This document shows, piece after piece, positions 50,101 through 61,797 of a DNA stretch of 64,000 nt. Source of the stretch: Struthidea cinerea (Eukaryota; Chordata; Aves; Passeriformes; Corcoracidae); NCBI GenBank assembly GCA_013397865.1, contig VZTI01003935.1:724159-788158 (forward strand), written 5' to 3'. Numbering within the stretch: position 1 is the stretch's first letter; each line of letters begins with the position of its first letter. The notes beneath the pieces were generated by a model. The model searched no databases. It was not told where the DNA came from and saw only the letters and a list, made by a program, of their open reading frames with translations. The translations under genes and the position numbers were made by a program.

Positions 50101-53100
50101 CAAAATGGGCTCATATCTGCCAAGAAACATCTGGAATTTTTTATGTTCCTATATTAGGCTTAGCTATGAAAGCTGGCAGGGGCTGCTTTGGCAAATGGTC
50201 ACCCGTCTCATGTTTGCAGGCTTTTTTTGTCTTGCAGACAGTCTGTTTCTTCCCTGCCTTCTCCTGATGAATATTTAGGCTTGGGGAAGACACGGTGCTT
50301 CCTGGCAACCACACACAGCACGAGCTGACAGCAGCGTATGTTGTGTTTTTGTCCAGACGTCCCAAGACGTGCAAGTGTGACAGGATCTGTCTGAATCATC
50401 CTGGAGGGCTGTGATTTTCTAAAAGGCGAGGATTCTTATAAAATGCTGGATGTATGATCTGGACAACAGTTTGAAATGGGGGGAAAAACCCCCTAAAAAC
50501 CAACAAAGAAAATCCCTGTCAGGCCAAGCAACTGTTGTGGTTCCTGAGGGACGTTCCTGTGGTGTAGGCAAACCCACAGTGCTGACTCAGGGATAATAAT
50601 CAGGTTTTGCAGATCCTCCTGGCCTTTTAGCCCAACTCCTTCCCTGTGTTGTGTGTGGTATTTTCTCTCACCTTCCTGGGTTGCTCTTATTTTCTGTCTC
50701 TCCGGTGTGGTGCTTTCTTCTCACAGCCTCTACTGCTGGAGCAGAGGTTTCATCTGAATTCCTCGTCAAAAAGTGTTTGAACCCTGCCAGGCAAATATCC
50801 CATGAATGGGTGCATTTTGGAGTCTGCTATCATCCCTCCTTTTTCAGCCACCTTTCTCATTACTTTTGCAGAATTCTGGGAGCAGGTCAGGATTATTCCC
50901 AGTGAACATTGACTCTGTGCTCCATCGTGAACCATTCCTACAGCTGCTGTGCTTTGCTTTTGTGACTGCAACTCATAAATTCCTGAATAAATTCCAGGCA
51001 GCAAAGGCTCTGTGAGAAGAGCATTGCTTCCCACATCCCCACTTTGCTGAGGCAAAAACTGAAGTAGAGGGAGGCTGCACACACTCATTTCTTTCAAGAG
51101 CAAAATTGTCTTCTTGAGTCATCTGTCCTGCAACGCCAGCCTCCAGCTCCTTTCCTCTCCCTCTCCTGCCTGGATCTTAATTAGATCTTAGTGCTTCTCA
51201 ATTCCACAGTGCTTTACTACAGGTAATAAAATACAGTTACACCTCTCATTATCATTGCCATCTCTGTGCATTCAGTAATTATGCCAGGTGACTAACTGAA
51301 TTCTGAATTTCAACTAAGAAGCAATTACCATAAAGATCGAGCATCATTACCAGCCTGTGCCCTGCCAGCCTTCCAGAAGGGGGTTAGGGAAGGAGTTTCA
51401 TGGCTCTGTGCTCTCCTGGTCTGTCAGGCTCAGAAACAAATTGGGCTGCAGCCCTGGGTGATGCCTTTCCTCCTCCTGGTGCTCTGCAGGAATTCACTGC
51501 CACTACACAACAAAGGGAGAATTAATGGCCTGTTGGACTCACCAGTGGGAAAAACATTTTCTTAGGTTCTACCTTTCCCCCTCGTGTGTTTTTTAGGTGG
51601 CTGCGTAGGTGGAAGATCCCTCTCCATGTGGGAGGAAGTGTTCTGGGCTGGGGAATCTTCCCTAGTATTTTGTGCATGATCCATACAAACACGAGTTGGA
51701 TGATAGCCTGTTCCTTAAAACAATTGTATCACCCAGAGTCAGGTGAGGGAAGTCTTTAAAAGAAACATAAAGTGATTGTTCCACATCAAATTACAGGCCC
51801 ATCCAGGCCAGTGTTGTGTTTAGCCCAAGTACCCAAATTTATGTGTGAAGATGCTTCTGTTTGCCATAGGTGATTAAATCCCTCCCACTGCCAATGTGGG
51901 GTCTATGGAAGAACAACTCAGCTCCATAAAGTGAATGGCCATGGATCAGCTGAATCTGTCTAGATTCTAGAATCTGTGCTGGCTGTGATCTTGGGATCAA
52001 TTAATTAGCTTAAACTTGGGAATTTAGTACAATTTGATGGCCTGGATTGAGTAGACAACGTGGACGCCGCAGGTGACCTCAAATAGTGCTGAATGTCTCT
52101 CTGTCAGCGTGGACATTGAGCCTTCCCTCACTCATGAGCATCTGCATCAGGACATCAGGATTTAAATGGCATAATCTTGAGCTCATCTGTAGAGAGGAAT
52201 ATAAGAATAGGACCAGTATGAAGAAAGACTCTCCTGGGTGCTCTTTGAGTTTCCAGCAATCCAAGTTTCTGTGACTTGCTGAAGTACGAGTGATGTCTGC
52301 GCATCTTTTTGTGTATGTGATACCTGGCCTTTCAGGAAAGATTAATTTGAGCAACTGGGTGTGGAAATAAGCCCAGCGTGAATGCCAGACTTTTGTTTCA
52401 CAACAGGTTTTTTGGGGATGTAATTTCTGGTTTCTGTTCGGCTAGAAGTGAAGAGGTTTGGGTTGGGGGTTTGGTTTGTTCTTTATATTTTGTTGGGCTT
52501 TTAAAAACTCATTTAATTTTTTGCCTTGTGCTGAAAACCAGGTGAAGGGAAAATAAGATAACTTGAGGAATAGGGCTTTGTAATCTCTCTCTTTTATCTT
52601 TCTTCTTAAAGGCACGTGGAGGTCTGAGCTGGAAACCTCTGGGTTCTGTGTGGTCACAGCTGGGGATGTGCTGGCTCAGGGATTTACCTGCAGACTGCAC
52701 AAAGCCCTGGGAGGCTGCAGGCAGCATTAGCCAAGCATTTATCGAGTGCTGCTGAGCCTCTTCACTGGGATTTCTCTCCCTGTCTTCTGGGTGTTCCCTC
52801 AGCTGTTTCTGTAACAGCCCAGCCATGACATTTCAGAACAAGAATTTCCTCAATCACAAGCCATGAAATAATTTCCTGAGGAAATTAATATTATATAGAG
52901 ATAATAATTCTATAATTGAATGATTTTTATTTTTATTATTGAATTATTAATAGGAGGCTTATCACAGGAGCTGTAAGCAATTTGGGATGAAGAAGGCAGC
53001 TTCCAGGATGATTCCCCAATCATCCTTCTGAGGAGTGATTATCTTGGGAAAGGGCAAGTTTGGGAATTGCCTACCACTGCCCACGCCACAATCCTGAAAC

Positions 53101-53437
53101 AATTCAAAATGAAGCTGTGAAGAAACAGAATATTGCTATAAAAGTTACATTTTATGGAATTTAGGGTTTTTTAGCCCTGGAGGAATGAAAGGAGTGAAAA
53201 AAATTGCAAGAAATTGTGTTTCCTGAGGCGAGCCATGTGGGGTTGGCTTTCCAGGGATCACAAAGTCAAACAGAATGTGTGTTTTCTTTTGTGACAAGTT
53301 TTATGGAAGCAGGTATTTCGTTGAAGAAGGTTGAAAAGAGCCATTTTTCTGACAGTTCTGCACAATTCAGGCTATGGGATTTTTCTAAGGGCACTGCTTG
53401 CTGCCAGGAGCCCCAGCCTGGGGCAAGGAGAGTTAAA

Positions 53438-53558
53438 GGCCAGGTTGGACAGGGCTTGGAGCAACCTGGTCTAGTGGAAGGTGCCCCTGCCCATGGCAGG
53501 GAGTGGAGCTGGATGATTTTAAAGTCCTTTCCAACCCAGAATATTCTGTGATCCTCTG
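53438..53558 (+). repeat. CR1 LINE 3' end
   Basis: GGCCAGGTTGGACAGGGCTT, GGAGCAACCTGGTCTAGTGG and AACCCAGAATATTCTGTGAT show a CR1 end in plus orientation, closely related to the copy at 25037. Confidence 0.9.
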
Positions 53559-56061
53559 TACAAACAGAACAGAGTACCTCAGGTGCCCTTAATCTTTGTA
53601 GGTCCAACAGAGAGTGCCTTGGGCTAGAAATGTTTTTCTAAACTTTGAAGGAGCCTGGAGCACTTCTAAACTCCTGAAAGGTCCTGTTCCTGCCTTTGCT
53701 TTTGACCTGTTCTGTGACCTGGGTGAAACACTTGAGCTCTTTAGCAGCTGGGAAATCGATGCAGCAAGTGAGCATGATTAGGCTGCTCGAGCTTCTCGTA
53801 AACCTTTTTAGGACTTCTTGGCAAAGGAAAACAATAGAAAACTCACCAAAGTTTCTAATGGGCTTGAAAGCCTGAAGACACATCAAGCTGAGCCAGACAG
53901 AGCTGAGTTTAAAATGTTTTTCTAGGGGAACATTTGTTGCCTAAAGTATGATTTATCTGCCTTCCAGGACTCTCCTATAAGTGCATTATATTTCTGTACA
54001 AATGTAAAAAAAGAACCGCAGCTGTGACCTCTGGAGAAAACCTCTCTGCACAAAGCTTGGCTTTCAGGTTGATGCTGGCTGATGTACAGAGCAATAAGCA
54101 TCGGTTGGGTAACTGTTCTTGCCTCTCCTTATTTTTGTCAGAATATCCCTCATTCACAAATAAAATATGTGGAGAGAGATTCTTTTTATTTTTTCCCAGT
54201 CTCCTGGATGTCACAATTATGCCACTGTCACTTATGATTTCTAGAAATAGCAAGCAGTTGTCCTGATGCTTTGTGAATCCTACCTGGCTTGAGCTTGTCA
54301 CTGCAACAATCAGAAAAAGAAAAAAAGGCACCAAAGAGGGAGGGTGGCACATGAATAAATAATTTATAGCCCCATGATTCAGCCCCTATTTTTAGAGGCT
54401 TGCTGTTTTTCTGAGGCTTTGAAAAGGGGCTAAGAATAGTCTATACATGAAGTGATGTGTCCCTTATGCAACACAGGGTTTTTTCTGTCTCATTTGATCT
54501 GACTCCTATGAAATCTGGGCAGCCAATCTGAGGAATTTGTATCACACAGTTCCTGTTGGATTTCCTGGGGACCATGGTGGATAAGTACCCAAGAGAAATT
54601 TTTTTTGCTTAATACCAAGCAAAATGTCTTATTTTGAACTTTAAATGAATAAAAATTATTTGGAGGAGATGCTGGGAGAATCTTGCAATGTCCCAGTGAT
54701 TAGAACCTCCTGAAAAAAAAGGCATCTTTTAAGCTGGGTTTGAATTCCTCATGAAATCCAACATTGGAAAGACCAGAGTTGAACTCCATGTTGTGAGCAA
54801 CTCCTGGGCTACAACATTCAACACTGGGATATTTTGGTTTATTTTACTCCTGTGTTATTTGAATGTATCTAAAAGTTTTCTGTGGGGGAGTAAAACCTGG
54901 GTCCAGTTTCCATTTACCAAACCTACCAAGTGATTTTTGCTGCCCCAGAACTGCGTATTTCAAAATCCATTTATTCAGCTCAGAAGATGTCATCCAGCTT
55001 TAATCGTGGCACTGTGACAAAATGGGTTTTCTCCATTGTGTCTTCTGATTTTGCAGGCCAGCAAATCACAGGAACTATTTTAATATATATCTAAGGTGAA
55101 ACCTCACTTATTTGGGTTTGCTTTCCATTGGAAAATTTGGGATAAACATCTTCATATTGGAGGCACCATGGACTGGCTGCTTCACTGTGCCCTGAATCCA
55201 GAGTAGGAAGGGATTGGTGAGATGAGGACAAGACTGGCTGCAAGTTGATATTCTAAAATTACAAGGTTGAGCTCCACCTGTGGCAAATATGCAGAGCTAA
55301 ACTACCCTGAAAAGGATGGCAAATTGCTCAGCTTGGTCAGAGGGCAGTAGAGGGGCAAAATTAGTTCAGTAGTTGTCTTAAAAAGTGAGGAAAAAATATA
55401 GATATAGTGTGGGAATTTAGAATGCAGAGAATATCTCTCTGCATGTTTTGAAGGATCCTATCCCTTTGGACAGCACTGTTTTTGACCTTCGCCCATGGAG
55501 AAAATTACTCACCTTTTGGGAAAAATTAGAATTTACACTGGTGTGAACTAGATGATAGAATGTTATGTAAGATTATCACAAGGTGAAAATTTAGGGGTTT
55601 TGGGTTTGTTAATATAGTGAATAAATAAAAAGTAAAAAACTTCAAAATGGAGGATTGTTGTTTTTCTCTTAGGCCTCTTCTTTTTCTTCTATTACTCCAT
55701 ATTCTGCAGTAGAAGTAGTTTAAGGTGATTGGATAAAGAATTCCGCAGTTCCTGTGTACGTGACAAAGTGAGTTATGGAACATTGGTGGAAAAGTGAAAA
55801 TACCTTTCGTTTTACATTTTTATTGGATAATTTACCTTTAAAAAGACTGTCTAATCTTGATAATTTGGCTTTCTCCTGCATTCTCTGCTCTGTGCTGTGT
55901 CTGGGTCACGTCAGTGACTCTGTTTCTCTTAAAGACTTAATAAACAACTGTCTGAAAGCAGAGACTGCTGAAGGTCCCGTTCGTCTCTTGGATTCCTGGC
56001 AAAGACGCTAAAAATCTCCCCCATGAGGGGAGACTTTAATTAAGGCACGGAATGTGTCAAA

Positions 56062-56112
56062 TGGTGCCCCGTGTGAGGATCGAACTCACGACCTTTAGAT
56101 TATGAGACTGAT
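56062..56112 (-). pseudogene. 3' fragment of elongator tRNA-Met(CAU) with genome-encoded CCA
   Basis: On the minus strand these 51 bp read from the 5' strand of the anticodon stem (CAGTCTCATAATCT; anticodon CAT) through the variable and T arms (GGTCGTGAGTTCGATCC) and acceptor strand (ACGGGGCA) to CCA. They match the vertebrate elongator tRNA-Met 3' part as I know it, with one G-to-A change after the anticodon stem. The D arm and 5' acceptor strand are missing: homology ends at GACTGAT and turns into ATAGATATAGAG. Nuclear tRNA genes do not encode CCA, so the fragment probably derives from a mature tRNA by reverse transcription. It cannot make a working tRNA. Confidence 0.85.
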
Positions 56113-57550
56113 ATAGATATAGAGTATCAACAAAAAAGAATCGCAGTGGAGAGATTTAACAGACTGTCTGTAATAGTTTTACAAAGTAATTGTAGGTGCT
56201 AAAAAGTTAGAAGCGGAGAAATTCTTCAGCCTTTCTCAATATTCTGTGAGCAGACTGTCTTTCCTATGTAAACTATTTTAAACAAAGTCACAGTTTCATA
56301 AACTTCTTGCACCCGCAGGCTGTTTTGCAAGATTGTTATGGCTTTGGCTTTGAAAATATTTTGGAATAGGTATGTTAGGACTTGGCCAATCCTCTCAAGG
56401 GGTGGATGGCCGAGGAACCAATTACCTATTGCCACTCAACACACTTTTGCAATCTGTCCTATAAAAGTAGTCAGAAAATTGAAAATGCGTTTAAGCTTTG
56501 GCTTCCACTTGTTCATGAGCCTGGACTCTGTGTCGTTTTCTTTATGCATCTCGGACGTAACAGCGACAGTAATTACTGGAAATTCTTGGGGTTTCCACTT
56601 TTTAATCTGGACTGAAGACGTCCTGCGGGTAGGGAGGTGGATGACGTGACCCACTGTGCTCTTGCAAGGTGTTTATTGCATCTGTGAGTCTCTGAGACTG
56701 CCACAGTCACTGCTAGCTCCGCTTGCCCGTGTGTTCTAGGGAGTGTGTTGAGTGGGGTTCTGGTGTTCTGATTGATGGACCCTTCATTTCAACTCAGCTG
56801 ACAGCTGACGTGGGTCAGCAAGCTGTCAAAGCAGTCACACACCCTCAGCTCAGGACTTAGCAGGCTGTCTTATTTATTTATTCATTTTTCTGTTTATTTA
56901 TTCCCTTCACTCCAGTAGCTGATGAGCTTGTCTCAAGATTCCATGGCCACTCTGTGTCCGTGGAATCCAGGAGATGAAAGACATAAATAACCAGAGAAGT
57001 CAGATTTCCATTTTAATGATAACTGGAAATGTAAAATGTCAAAAAGTCATCTACATGACACATGGCAAGACAACTAAAATCTCTTTCAAAACCAGCTTAG
57101 TTCCAGTTGCCAGGGACAAGATCCATTGCAGCAGTGCTTGCATGCAGTGTCTGAATTGTCTTCCCTCACTAATGACTGGGAGGATGTGGTGAACTTCCTG
57201 CTGAGAATGACATCCACTTACCTTTACCCAGTGCTCCTGTCTCCTGTTTGTGTCGTGCTTTTAATGGACTTTCAGCGACTAAACACAAGCCTGCCACCAG
57301 GCCAATCCATACAGATTGAGTTAGCACTACCCGAAAGGCTTTGTGTTCTTCAACAGGGTCAATAAAAAAAGAAAAACACAAAAATACCACTCATCAAACA
57401 CTTCCCCTTTACATATCCCATTCGGAAATGCGGCATCATCTGCAGTTAGAAATGAAATTAAGGACAAGGTTTTACCTCTTAAACTGATGTCAAACATTGT
57501 ACCTGAGCTGTGTTTTAAAGCTGTTCCAGAAGATCATTTTACCCTGTTAA

Positions 57551-57715
57551 TCACAGGATGGCTGAGATCTGGTCCAACCCCCCCGCAGGGCCACCTGCAG
57601 CCCAGGAACATGTCTTAAAAACTTTTTAAGCATCTCCAAAGAGGGAGACTCCACAACCTCCCTGGGCACCCTGTTCCAGTGTTCTATCACCCTCACCATA
57701 AAAATATGTCAGTGG
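57551..57715 (-). repeat. CR1 LINE fragment
   Basis: TCACAGGATGGCTGAGATCT, GGGAGACTCCACAACCTCCC and TGGGCACCCTGTTCCAGTGT are typical of an older CR1 subfamily in minus orientation. Confidence 0.85.
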
Positions 57716-59817
57716 ACTCTGAGGAGCAGACAACTCGCGGTTGGGATGGCAAATGTTGGGTGTTGCTGCCCCATTTTCTATTCAGACACGCACTGAGGGC
57801 TCTTTAGAAGAGTCTCTGGCAGTGTTGTTAATAAAGTGTAATGAACTGGTGTGGAATTCATTTTACATGAGTTTAGATGACTAAAAGCCACAATTGTGTC
57901 TGGGATAAAGGTCCTTGGGTTTATTTATGAAAAACTGCTCACATCCCATGCAAGTTTTCCCAGCAGTAGTTGGGTAATACTGGTGCCGAGTGGCAGGGAT
58001 GCTGAAGGGGGTTATGGGAAAACTGGAAGCAGAATTTGGATGTCTCCCCCCTTTATCAAACACCAGAGTGTGAGGAGTCCTTCAAAACAAATAAATAAAG
58101 TTGGTGAGTTTCTCTCATGTCTTTCCATGTCAGATGAAAATCATTTTTCATTATTATTGATGTATGGGCTCAAATGTGGGTTGATCAGATTCTTTTTATT
58201 GAAACAACAAATATGCTGGAGTTTCTTAAAAATCCTGTTTGCCCTGAAAACAGACACAGTTGTGATTATCACAGTCTGGTTTTTTGGATAAATGCAACAC
58301 TAATTTTCTTCTCCATTCAAGAAACTTTTTGCTCTCCACCTGGGAATTTCTCACTTGCTCTTAAATGGTTCTACTTCACCAAGAAAAGTTCAAGCTCTGT
58401 GTAGTGTGCGTGTGTGGGCATGGGGATGTAAATACAGAAAAGTGAGACATTTCTGTAGGTGTTTCATTGTTTATCTGGATATATTCTGTGAAGATCTATA
58501 AAATAATAGACTGAGCTGGACTTTCCCAAAAGCTGGAGTCAGGGAGAATTGGGTATCCCAGTTGTATTCCTGCCAGGGCTTTGCTGTAGTCATGCTCAGA
58601 TCTTTTACCTACCTATTTGTGATGTGGAATGTAGTTTTTTCAGGGGTGGAGACCCCTTTTACATCATGTTGGAGTCCACGAGAGCTGCAAATGGTGCTGC
58701 TGCTGTTGTGGTGCCTCTGGGCTCTACCTGCTGTCCTTTTTGGTGGAATATGGCTCTGATCAGCACCCCTGAGTCAGCCCTTAGGGAAATAGGACAATAC
58801 ATTTGTAGCCTGGAGGGGTTGAAATACATTTTCTGAAAGCTAGAAACCCTGAGCACTCCTGGATGTTCCTTTGTGTTCAGGCAGTTCCCTTTTACCTCCC
58901 TGCCTGTCTCCAGGACTGATGATTAGGCAGAAAAAAACCAAGAGCCACAAATCTACAACAAAAGGAAATCAACATTTTCAAAGAGGAAGGAGACCAGACT
59001 GAGGCCCAAAATGGATATTGGATGATGTGTCAAGGGCTCTGTGCATAAAGGCTGAATGCTGCCTGTGCCATCCTGAGTCACCTACTGCTCATTATTCATT
59101 TGCATGAACTTTAAATCTCCTTGTCCCGTTGTGTTACAGGAGTGCAAATGCACACAGAGCACGAATAACCACATGTTGTAACCACCAAATCTCTATTTTG
59201 TGTATTCCTTCTTTAGAATAAAGTCAGGAAGGAAGGGGAAATTATAAGAAGAGAAAGTAGGCTGAGTTCTTCAGTGTGTCATTTGTCTAGGAAAATGAAA
59301 TTTTACACAATTGTTTTTCAACTAGAAAAAAAATAGTGTTAATAGCTGTATTTCTTTATTTTTGTAACTAGCTCTTGTTGCCCTAGAAAGATCATGTAAG
59401 TGTTCTTTTCTTCCTGGGCATTCATTGTTTGTTGCTAAAATGGAGTTCTCAGTCTTGATTCTTCCATTTTTTTTCTCTTTTTTTGGTGACAGTCTTTAAG
59501 AAAAACTGAACTTAATCCAGTGTCTTTCTGCACACAGTGCATGAACAAGAGCTGCTTCCTCCAGGTGCCTGCAGTGAGTCTCTTACTCTACAAGATTGCC
59601 TCACTCAGTAAATGAGATGTTTTGCCTTTAAAGCACTGGGTAAAAGAGCTGCATTATGTCATTAAAAGAGAAAGAGNTTGATGCCACTTAGTTGAGGGAA
59701 TGCAAGATCCTAAAATACTTCAAAATCAAAAGCTGGCACATAAAATGTATCGTTGCCTTCATTTCACAGCTTTTCCACCTCCCCGAAAAACACAAGCAAA
59801 CAAGCAAGACAAAACTC

Positions 59818-59863
59818 AAGGAAGGAAGGAAGGAAGGAAGGAAGGAAGGAAGGAAGGAAGGAA
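59818..59863. repeat. (AAGG)n microsatellite, about 11 units
   Basis: An uninterrupted tetranucleotide run of AAGG units, continuing into AAAAGAGGAGAG. It is likely polymorphic in length. Confidence 0.97.
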
Positions 59864-61711
59864 AAGAGGAGAGACCTTTGCTGTGGGGTATAAATTAGTA
59901 ATGACAACTGGAGTTTGGAATGAGATGTTCCCAGAAACCAGATCTGCTTGCTGCTGTTGTTTCTGAGAAGTGACTGGTACTGGAGGAGATCCTGGAGTAG
60001 AGAAATTCGGAGTCTGATTTTACCCCCTCCTGTTCGTACGCTCACCGTGTGGGAGATCTGCTGTGACAGCTCCAAGAGCTGCACTGATGTGGGTTCTAGT
60101 TCCCAGTGCCTCACAGGGCTCATTGTGTTTGTGTTTCTCCAGCTGAGCTGGAGGGATACAACCAGGGAAAATGAAGAGTCAGAATGAGCAAAACAAGGGT
60201 TTGAATGAATAAAATAAGGTTTCATATGAGCACTATTCTGGACATAGGACTCAACATCCGACTAAGCATCAACTCAGCTGGAGTCAGGAGTTTGCACAGA
60301 GAGCTTCAGCACTGGCCAAAGGAGGGGACGAATGCAAGGGCCTTTAGGGATGTAAATTGGATCCTACCACCTAAACCCCACTCAGACTGTTTTGTTTTGT
60401 TTGGCCTCATGACTCTAAAAAGAAACAGCAGAAAAGTGCAAACAGACAACAGCAATATGACATTCAGTGATCTGGGTGGATACGGTGTCATCTGGGGCAT
60501 CTACAGGAACTGTTATTTGTTGACTTCCCTTCTCTGTAAGAAAAAGCACCTTTTCAAAAGCCTCTTTACTCCAAGCCTGGTGTCAGCAGCACATTTAGGA
60601 CCATTTGATTTTCCTGCACTAAATGACCATGGCAAAGGCCCAACAAGAAATTGGGTAAAGGGCAGCAGCAACATCATGAGGAGTTCACGAGGAAGTTGCC
60701 TGTATTTGTCCTTTGGGGATCTTTCTGAATTTCCTGTTTTATTTTAATTCTCTTGTGTCTAAGAAACAGTTCAAAGTAAGAATGGAAAAAAAACCCAAAA
60801 CCCTCTTGCTTGGAATTGGATGTGCTTTTGATGAGTGGAGGAAGGTTTGTACAGGAAAACTGCAGTTTTCTCTCAGAATTCCTTGGGATGAAGAGAGGCC
60901 TTGCCAGAAATTGAACTCCCTTCTTCACCCCCATATTGCCACATGTAGTTCCCAGAGCCCTGCATGGTGACATTGAATTTGGACATCAAATCTCTGCTTC
61001 AGTAAAGTCATTTGTGATTTTACTTACACTCTGTGAGAACTGGCACCTTGGGAAAACACCAGGAGTGGTTTCTTTTCCACAGACAATGGGTGAACACATC
61101 CTGACCTCAATGTCCCCATTTCTGAGATAATTTTGGAAAGATTCCTGTGTGCCCCCCGCCCTGCCTGCCCCAGGGCTGGGAGATGTTCTTCTCTTGCTCC
61201 TTCATCTTTCTTGCCCAAGTTTTACCAGTGAAAATACTGCACAGGAAGATTCTGGAAAACGAGGATGTCCAGGAATTTTTGTTCTAGCTTACAGTAGGAT
61301 AAATGGGAGGGCAATAGAGCAGTAAGTTTACACATAACATTGTCCTCCATGGAGCACTGAAGATCTAAACCTTTCTGGGCTTGAATACATCATTTAACTG
61401 CTTTTTAAAAGACTATAGTAACATTAAGCTTTCTCTTGCAATGTTCTCATACCTTTGCTGTCTTCTGAACTCAAGATTCTGTAAGAAAAAACTATTAATA
61501 AATATCTTTAAATACTCATAGTTTGTAGATGTGTTTGTTATGTCTTTCTCCTCTTCTCAGTGGGCTGCTCCAGTCCTCACGGAGGTGGGATGAGTTGATT
61601 TGCCTTGTAAATAATCTGTTCTGTCAGTCTTTTCTTGAACCTGTGAAATGTCTAGGCTGTTTAAAGTCCAGCACAGAGCATTCACCTCTCTTTTATTTTG
61701 GTCTGTACCAG

Positions 61712-61797
61712 GAAATGCCTACAGAGAATGCCTGGGCAATGGGACATGGGCTTCCAAGATAAACTACTCTCAGTGCGAGCCTATTCTGGATGACAAG
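61712..61797 (+). CDS. CRHR2: CRHR2 coding exon 3 (end of hormone-binding domain)
   Basis: This 86-bp exon completes codon 80 (Arg) and encodes residues 81-108: NAYRECLGNGTWASKINYSQ, then CEPILDDK. It is the diagnostic exon. The KINYSQCEPILDDK ending is characteristic of CRHR2 and differs from the matching part of CRHR1. It supplies Cys86 and Cys101, the fifth and sixth cysteines of the extracellular domain, and sequons at N89 (NGT) and N97 (NYS). The conserved Trp92 follows the NGT motif as in the family. The acceptor is TCTGTACCAG|GA. The donor AAG|GTCTGT is usable but weaker than consensus at +3. The exon ends in phase 0. The next expected exon, carrying the QRKYDLHYR-like start of the first membrane segment, was not seen before the right edge, so the gene continues outside the window. 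Confidence 0.96.

Larger units (their letters stand above)
45291..61700. other. Intron 2, right part
   Basis: CR1 pieces at 53.4 and 57.6 kb, the tRNA-Met fragment at 56.1 kb, the T-rich tract at 47.1 kb and the AAGG repeat at 59.8 kb are the recognised items. A second one-base gap (N) lies at 59677. No exon is seen before exon 3. Confidence 0.5.
26273..61711 (+). other. CRHR2: CRHR2 intron 2 (35.4 kb)
   Basis: The intron runs from the strong GTAAGT donor at 26273 to the TACCAG acceptor at 61711. It separates two phase-1 exons of the hormone-binding domain. I see no other coding exon in it; open frames reaching about 210 codons lie inside LTR, CR1 or GC-rich sequence and do not resemble known proteins. 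It holds most of the mobile-element load of the window and a candidate internal promoter at about 34.0 kb. Confidence 0.9.
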
